Assembly: GCF_018918155.1 (NCBI RefSeq) | Contig: NZ_JAHLPY010000003.1 | Coordinates: 124,001-188,000 of the forward strand | DNA length: 64,000 nucleotides | Source of the DNA: Anaerostipes sp. MSJ-23 | GTDB taxonomy: Bacteria > Bacillota > Clostridia > Lachnospirales > Lachnospiraceae | Direction: 5' to 3' | In this document: one piece after another, positions 60,021 through 64,000 of the stretch | Layout: every line of letters begins with the position of its first letter | Numbering within the stretch: position 1 is the first letter of the stretch | Translations under genes and position numbers: made by a program | Notes under the pieces: generated by a model | Told to the model about the DNA's origin: nothing | What the model saw: only the letters and a program-made list of their open reading frames with translations | The model's database searches: none

Positions 60021-60052
60021 TTTATAATAAAAAAAGAAAGGAGAGAGCGTTT

Positions 60053-60787
60053 GTGAAAAAAACAATATGGACAATCTTATTTTTTTTATGTGCTGTAGTT
60101 TTTTGTTATAGTGGGTGGAAGTTGTATCAGTCTCTTTATTCTTATAAGGAAGCAGATCATGAATATCGGGAAATTAGAAAAATTACTGAAAAGAAGGAAA
60201 AATCAGGAATTGATTTTAAAAAATTAAAAAAGATAAATCCAGATATTATAGGATGGATTTATATAGAAGGAACTAGGATTGATTATCCAATTGTACAAGG
60301 AAAAAATAATCAAGAATATCTTCATAAAACAGTTCAAGGGAGGAAGAATGCTTCGGGATCTATTTTTATGGATGCAAAAGGGAAAAAAGATTTTACTTCT
60401 GATAATAATGTGATTTATGGACATCATATGCGTAATGGATCCATGTTTGCAGATCTTATGAAATTACGAGAAAATTCTTTTGTAAAAAAACATCCTTATA
60501 TCTTTTTGTATACTCCAAAATATAAACTTCGTTTAAAAATTATTTCTGCATATGCAAAACCTGCAGCTGGTGCACAGATTCCAATTGACTTTTCTAGTCG
60601 GAAAGAGAAGAAAAAATATATGGAAAAAATACAAAGAAGCAGTGAGATTTTAGAACAAACAGCGTACAAAAGAATTCCGAACCATCTTTATACTTTTGTA
60701 ACATGTAGTTATGAAAGAAAAGACAATCGGACATTTGTTCATGCTGTAGAAAGTGAAAGAACATATGAAATGGAAACGAAGAAATAA
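60053..60787 (+). CDS. srtB: Class B sortase
   Basis: A membrane-anchored transpeptidase that attaches sorting-signal proteins to peptidoglycan. I take GTG 60053, 9 bases from AAAGGAG, giving 244 residues and an N-terminal helix (4-24). The catalytic His is in NNVIYGHHMRNGSMF near 120 and the Cys in TFVTCSYERKDNRT near 220, with its Arg partner. It overlaps the GH25 gene by 23 bp. No sorting-signal substrate is visible nearby. Confidence 0.9.
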   Translation: MKKTIWTILFFLCAVVFCYSGWKLYQSLYSYKEADHEYREIRKITEKKEKSGIDFKKLKKINPDIIGWIYIEGTRIDYPIVQGKNNQEYLHKTVQGRKNASGSIFMDAKGKKDFTSDNNVIYGHHMRNGSMFADLMKLRENSFVKKHPYIFLYTPKYKLRLKIISAYAKPAAGAQIPIDFSSRKEKKKYMEKIQRSSEILEQTAYKRIPNHLYTFVTCSYERKDNRTFVHAVESERTYEMETKK

Positions 60788-61520
60788 GATAAAAAAATGG
60801 ATAATAGCAATTATAGGAGGTTTGACTATTATTATAGTGATAGCAGTACTATGGGAAATTCGTAATATTGGTTGGCCAATTACGACAAAGGTACATAATG
60901 GAAAAATTCAAGTGATCGATGTTTCGTTTTATAATGGTACAATCAACTGGAAAAAAGTAAAAGATCAACAGATTAATCATGCGATGCTGAAAATAGGATC
61001 AGGGATTGATAGGAATCATAGGGGGAGTGAAGATAAGAAGTTTGCAGTAAATGCTCGGAATGCAAAGTATGCTTCCATTTATCGTGGCGTTTATTATTAT
61101 TCTTATGCAAAAAATATAGATGATGCAAAAAAAGAGGCACAGCATTGTATTTCTATTTTAAAAAAACATCAGATAAAACCATCTGATTTAGATTTGCCGG
61201 TTGCACTTGACATAGAAGAAAAAAGTGTTTTTCAGACAGGAAGAAAAAATGTGACGGCAATTACAGTAACATTTTGTAAGGAAATAAAAAAAGCCGGCTA
61301 CACACCAATGATTTATTCACAGGCATATGCTCTTAGAAATTATTTTGATTATAGTAAAATAAAAAGTTATAAAATATGGGTAGCACATTATACAGAGGCA
61401 ATAATTCCTGCAATTCCGTTCTCTTATCAAATGTGGCAGTATACATGTAAAGCATCGATTCCAGGAGCAAATACAAAAAGTGGACATTGTGATGTTAGTT
61501 ATTACCGAGTAAAATATTGA
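60765..61520 (+). CDS. GH25 lysozyme-like muramidase
   Basis: A 251-residue glycoside hydrolase family 25 enzyme that cleaves the muramic acid-GlcNAc bond. The N-terminal basic stretch and one helix (about 10-28) act as a membrane anchor or signal. The catalytic domain begins QVIDVSFYNGTINW (Asp), continues HAMLKIGSGI and has LPVALDIEEKSVF (Asp/Glu pair near 152). It ends with the WQYTCKASIPGANTKSGHCDVSYY block. It starts inside the sortase gene, so the two are probably translated together. Confidence 0.9.
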   Translation: MKWKRRNKIKKWIIAIIGGLTIIIVIAVLWEIRNIGWPITTKVHNGKIQVIDVSFYNGTINWKKVKDQQINHAMLKIGSGIDRNHRGSEDKKFAVNARNAKYASIYRGVYYYSYAKNIDDAKKEAQHCISILKKHQIKPSDLDLPVALDIEEKSVFQTGRKNVTAITVTFCKEIKKAGYTPMIYSQAYALRNYFDYSKIKSYKIWVAHYTEAIIPAIPFSYQMWQYTCKASIPGANTKSGHCDVSYYRVKY

Positions 61521-61550
61521 AAGGAGCTGGAATTTCCAGCTCCTTATCAT
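61520..61550. terminator. Bidirectional terminator between GH25 and CPBP genes
   Basis: AAGGAGCTGGAA/TTCCAGCTCCTT hairpin of 12 bp. Confidence 0.8.
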
Positions 61551-61572
61551 TAAATGGATGATTCCATCAAAA

Positions 61573-62490
61573 TTAATGTAATTGTCCTGCAACTTCTATA
61601 ATGAAAGCAATAAAAATACAAATGCCAATAGCAATCCAGTAAGAAATACTGGATGCTTTTTCTTTTGGCCATGTTTTACGGATATCTTTTGAAAACCAAG
61701 TTTTTATATAACCAAGTCTTCCATTGAGTTTAGCAATCGCAAGGAACAGAAGAATACTCAAAACAGCTCCTAAAAAAGCAGATGGGATTAATATAATGAC
61801 AGAATCCCAAGTTGTAGTTTGTGCTACTGTCGAAGAGTTTAAAATCTTTGACAAGGTTCCTGAATGGTACATTATATATGATATAGCAACTGAAAGTCCG
61901 TTAAAACACATATGCATCAGCATCGTAGAAAAAATACTGTCGGTAGCTTCTATAACGAGTCCAAAAACGAGTCCAAGAAAGAAAGCATAACAAAATTGCT
62001 GAAAGTTCATATGCGCAAGTCCGAAAAACAATGCAGATAGTAAAATTCCCTTGATAGGATTTGCTTTTCGAAGTCCAGAGTAGATAATTCCACGGAAAGT
62101 CATTTCTTCTACAAGACCAGGAAGGAATGCCATAGTGGTCAAAGCAGGAATTAATCCGTTGGAAAGCTGGCGATTGATGGAAGATGTTGTAATATCCTGA
62201 AAAATCATCGTGCCCATTTGGCTGATAAGTGAGGCAAATGGACGAATCGTAAGTGACATAAGAATCACAAGAATTATGGAACCAACATGCATTTTATGAA
62301 GACGTAATGTCTTTTTGATGTCTTTTCCACTGATTATGGTAAATAAAATGCCGCATAGAGCGATTCCAACATATACGATAGCATTCGTGATCTGCGAGTT
62401 TGGAATCAAGATGGAGACCCCAAAACTTAAACACCAAAAGACGCCAAGATACAACAAGCAAAAAAATCCGGTCGATTGAAAATATTTCAT
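61573..62490 (-). CDS. CPBP family intramembrane metalloprotease
   Basis: A 305-residue membrane protein with about eight helices. The catalytic motifs are LVEEMTFRGIIYSGL (EExxxR) near 127 and ALFFGLAHMNFQQ (FxxxH) near 162, with a third conserved His/Asn further on. The family includes Rce1-like CAAX proteases and bacteriocin self-immunity proteins. Start ATG 62490 follows AAAGGAG. It is 15 bp downstream of the S1 gene on the same strand. Confidence 0.9.
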   Translation of the reverse strand: MKYFQSTGFFCLLYLGVFWCLSFGVSILIPNSQITNAIVYVGIALCGILFTIISGKDIKKTLRLHKMHVGSIILVILMSLTIRPFASLISQMGTMIFQDITTSSINRQLSNGLIPALTTMAFLPGLVEEMTFRGIIYSGLRKANPIKGILLSALFFGLAHMNFQQFCYAFFLGLVFGLVIEATDSIFSTMLMHMCFNGLSVAISYIMYHSGTLSKILNSSTVAQTTTWDSVIILIPSAFLGAVLSILLFLAIAKLNGRLGYIKTWFSKDIRKTWPKEKASSISYWIAIGICIFIAFIIEVAGQLH

Positions 62491-62505
62491 ACGAAAACAT
62501 CTCCT

Positions 62506-63342
62506 TTATTTTTTGATGATGCCTGTTTTGGTAATAGTGATTTTTCCTTCTTTCAAAAGGCGACCGACGGCTCGTTTAAAAGCATTTTTGCTAAGTCCGA
62601 GTTCTCTTTCAATTACGGCTGGTTTTGCCTTATCATTAAATGGAAGACGACCATCATAACTATCAATCGTATCCATGACAAGTTTTGCATCACGGTCCAT
62701 TTGAAGATAAGCTTTTTCATGAGGGCTTAATTCCAGTTTGCCATCTGGAGCAACTTTTGTAATACGAAGATGAAGTTGTTCACCGATGGAGATTTTCTCA
62801 TGGATCTCTTTTTTAGGAATTCGTCCAAGGTACTGGTCTTCTACAGCAACGAATGCTCCATATTCTGGATGAATATTATAAATTGTTCCCATAACCCAGT
62901 CATTGACATGATAAGAATGATCCTGAGATAAAAGTTGTCCGATTTTCATTGTAGCACATAAACGAGAACTTTTATCGATGTATAAAGAAACAAGATATTC
63001 TTTACCTGCACGAACTCTTCCGAGCTGCTCTTTAAATGGAAGGAAAAGATCCTTTTCCAGTCCCCAGTCAAGAAATGCACCAATAGATCCTACTTCCTTT
63101 ACCATAAGTGGACGGATTGCGCCAAGTGTGATTTTAGGAATGTGAACAGTGGCAATTGGACGATCTTCAGAGTCTTTGTAGACAAAACATGAAATTTGAT
63201 CTCCAATAGAGGCACCATCTGGTACTTGCTTTGCGGGAAGTAGGATACTTCCTTCGGTAACATCTTTTTTGTCATTGACATAGACACCAAAGTCTTTTTT
63301 CTTTACAATATATAAATCTTGAAATTTTCCTAATTGAATCAT
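62506..63342 (-). CDS. cvfB: S1 RNA-binding protein, CvfB-like
   Basis: A 278-residue protein of the CvfB family (three S1 domains and a winged helix). It starts IQLGKFQDLYIVKKKDFG and has the S1 repeats VGSIGAFLDWGLEKDLFLPF near 92 and IHPEYGAFVAVEDQYLGRIP near 165. The C-terminal winged helix is ERELGLSKNAFKRAVGRLLKEGKI. CvfB influences virulence gene expression in Staphylococcus. The start at 63342 follows AGAGGAG. Confidence 0.9.
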   Translation of the reverse strand: MIQLGKFQDLYIVKKKDFGVYVNDKKDVTEGSILLPAKQVPDGASIGDQISCFVYKDSEDRPIATVHIPKITLGAIRPLMVKEVGSIGAFLDWGLEKDLFLPFKEQLGRVRAGKEYLVSLYIDKSSRLCATMKIGQLLSQDHSYHVNDWVMGTIYNIHPEYGAFVAVEDQYLGRIPKKEIHEKISIGEQLHLRITKVAPDGKLELSPHEKAYLQMDRDAKLVMDTIDSYDGRLPFNDKAKPAVIERELGLSKNAFKRAVGRLLKEGKITITKTGIIKK

Positions 63343-63428
63343 TGTTTCTCCTCTTTCTGTAATTATTCTTATCACAGTATATCATAGTTTCCTTAGGTTG
63401 TGGTAAAATAACGACAGGAGGAATTGTT

Positions 63429-63833
63429 ATGGAAATAAAAGAACAGTATTCTTTTGATGAATTAGTAAAAATCATAGAGGAACTTCGAGGAGAGCATGGA
63501 TGTCCATGGGATAAAAAGCAAACACATAAGACATTGATTCCATGTCTTAGGGAAGAGAGTGAGGAAGTAGTAGAGGCGATTGAAAAAAATGACATGGAAA
63601 ATTTAATGGAAGAACTTGGTGATGTGTTGCTTCAAGTAGTTATGCATGCAAGAATCGGAGAGGAAAACAAAAAGTTTGATATAAATGATGTGATTACTGG
63701 AATTTGCCAGAAAATGATACGTAGGCATCCTCATGTTTTTGGTGGGATACAGTTTCAGGATGAGGAAGAGCTCCTTTTGAACTGGGAAGAAATTAAACGT
63801 CAGGAAAAACAACTCAAAAAGAAGGCAAAGTAG
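63429..63833 (+). CDS. mazG: MazG nucleoside triphosphate pyrophosphohydrolase (short form)
   Basis: A 134-residue MazG-type enzyme that removes pyrophosphate from NTPs and damaged nucleotides. The all-alpha core carries GCPWDKKQTHKTL, the ExxE...ExxD metal motif in REESEEVVEAIEKND and MEELGDVLLQVVMHARI, and the ending RRHPHVFGG. It is a single-domain form; many relatives are double length. It precedes the HU gene, as is common in clostridia. Confidence 0.92.
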   Translation: MEIKEQYSFDELVKIIEELRGEHGCPWDKKQTHKTLIPCLREESEEVVEAIEKNDMENLMEELGDVLLQVVMHARIGEENKKFDINDVITGICQKMIRRHPHVFGGIQFQDEEELLLNWEEIKRQEKQLKKKAK

Positions 63834-63864
63834 CATAAAATCAAGGTTTTCGTATATTTTTTAC

Positions 63865-63893
63865 TTGACAAACAGGACAAAAAACTATAGGAT
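63865..63893 (+). promoter_or_regulatory. Promoter of the HU gene
   Basis: TTGACA (63865-63870), a 17-base spacer and TAGGAT (63888-63893) lie 64 bases before the start. Confidence 0.7.
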
Positions 63894-63956
63894 TAGCTTA
63901 TGCAAATTCAAGAGCATAGATAAATATGTTTGGATTGAGATTAGGAGGAATAATAA

Positions 63957-64000
63957 ATGAACAAGACAGAATTAGTTGCAGCAATTGCAAAAAGAACAGA
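63957..64000 (+). CDS. hup: HU family DNA-binding protein, first 14 residues (runs off the window)
   Basis: After AGGAGG, an ATG opens MNKTELVAAIAKRT, the usual N-terminus of the histone-like protein HU. The gene continues past base 64000. The mazG-hup order supports the call. Confidence 0.85.
   Translation, partial: MNKTELVAAIAKRT

Overview
The window is chromosomal DNA of a low-GC, anaerobic Firmicute, most likely a Lachnospiraceae butyrate producer (an Anaerostipes-like genus is my guess, not something the sequence proves). Pointers are AT-rich A/G-heavy coding strands with AGGAGG ribosome sites, an MecA adaptor, 4-hydroxybutyrate dehydrogenase, a DUF1858 protein, a small ferredoxin, a FeoA-FeoA-FeoB cluster, DUF3793 and DUF5685 genes, and two complete F-type ATP synthase operons only 4.7 kb apart. 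Almost everything looks like core genome. I see no phage, insertion sequence or CRISPR array.

Layout. 1-4.0 kb: end of uxaC (glucuronate isomerase), a HIT hydrolase, a LacI regulator lacking a normal start codon, and deoB. 4.1-13.7 kb: DUF815 ATPase, glycogen debranching enzyme, rRNA-methylase-like protein, MreB, RecD2, a MerR protein and a ribokinase-like protein whose catalytic Asp is Glu. 13.7-18.3 kb: ferredoxin, DUF1858, MecA, a small unknown protein, CwlD, then YwlC (Sua5) and a YwlE-RpiB fusion whose phosphatase cysteine is Ser. 18.7-24.9 kb: ATP synthase operon 1 (atpBEFHAGDC). 25.0-29.3 kb: a GABA to 4-hydroxybutyrate locus of which only the dehydrogenase is intact; the PucR-type regulator has an in-frame stop, the GABA aminotransferase a frameshift, and the permease only a C-terminal stub. 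29.5-36.6 kb: ATP synthase operon 2 (atpZ-like, atpI, BEFHAGDC), whose c subunit carries a Na+-binding signature that operon 1 lacks. 36.6-49.3 kb: P-type ATPase, iron alcohol dehydrogenase, CYTH protein, TrmB, thioredoxin, ABC-F protein, AI-2E transporter, tRNA-Lys(CUU), carbon-nitrogen hydrolase, TetR, a penicillin-binding protein, and a scrap of a second PucR gene. 49.5-53.8 kb: a five-gene chaperone cluster (MarR, zinc-ribbon membrane protein, DUF5685, J-protein, DnaK paralogue). 53.9-59.9 kb: a metal regulon (DUF3793, flavodoxin, DUF2325; feoA, feoA, feoB and two tiny membrane proteins; DtxR; a half-length Fur) tied together by six copies of a TTAG-N6-CTAA operator, three of them in tandem exactly 20 bp apart. 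60-64 kb: sortase B with a GH25 lysozyme, CPBP protease, CvfB, MazG, and the start of an HU gene.

How it fits together. Two ATP synthases of apparently different ion preference suggest separate H+ and Na+ circuits, as reported for Pseudobutyrivibrio-type rumen bacteria that carry both Ech and Rnf. The dying GABA locus between them suggests a lineage or strain that has recently stopped using GABA as a butyrate precursor. The metal cluster is the clearest regulatory network: a DtxR-type repressor probably controls ferrous iron uptake, a flavodoxin that can replace ferredoxin, and a truncated Fur. I found no single spectacular new system; the best leads are the broken GABA locus, the fusion with a dead-looking phosphatase half, the tandem operator array and the dual ATPases.
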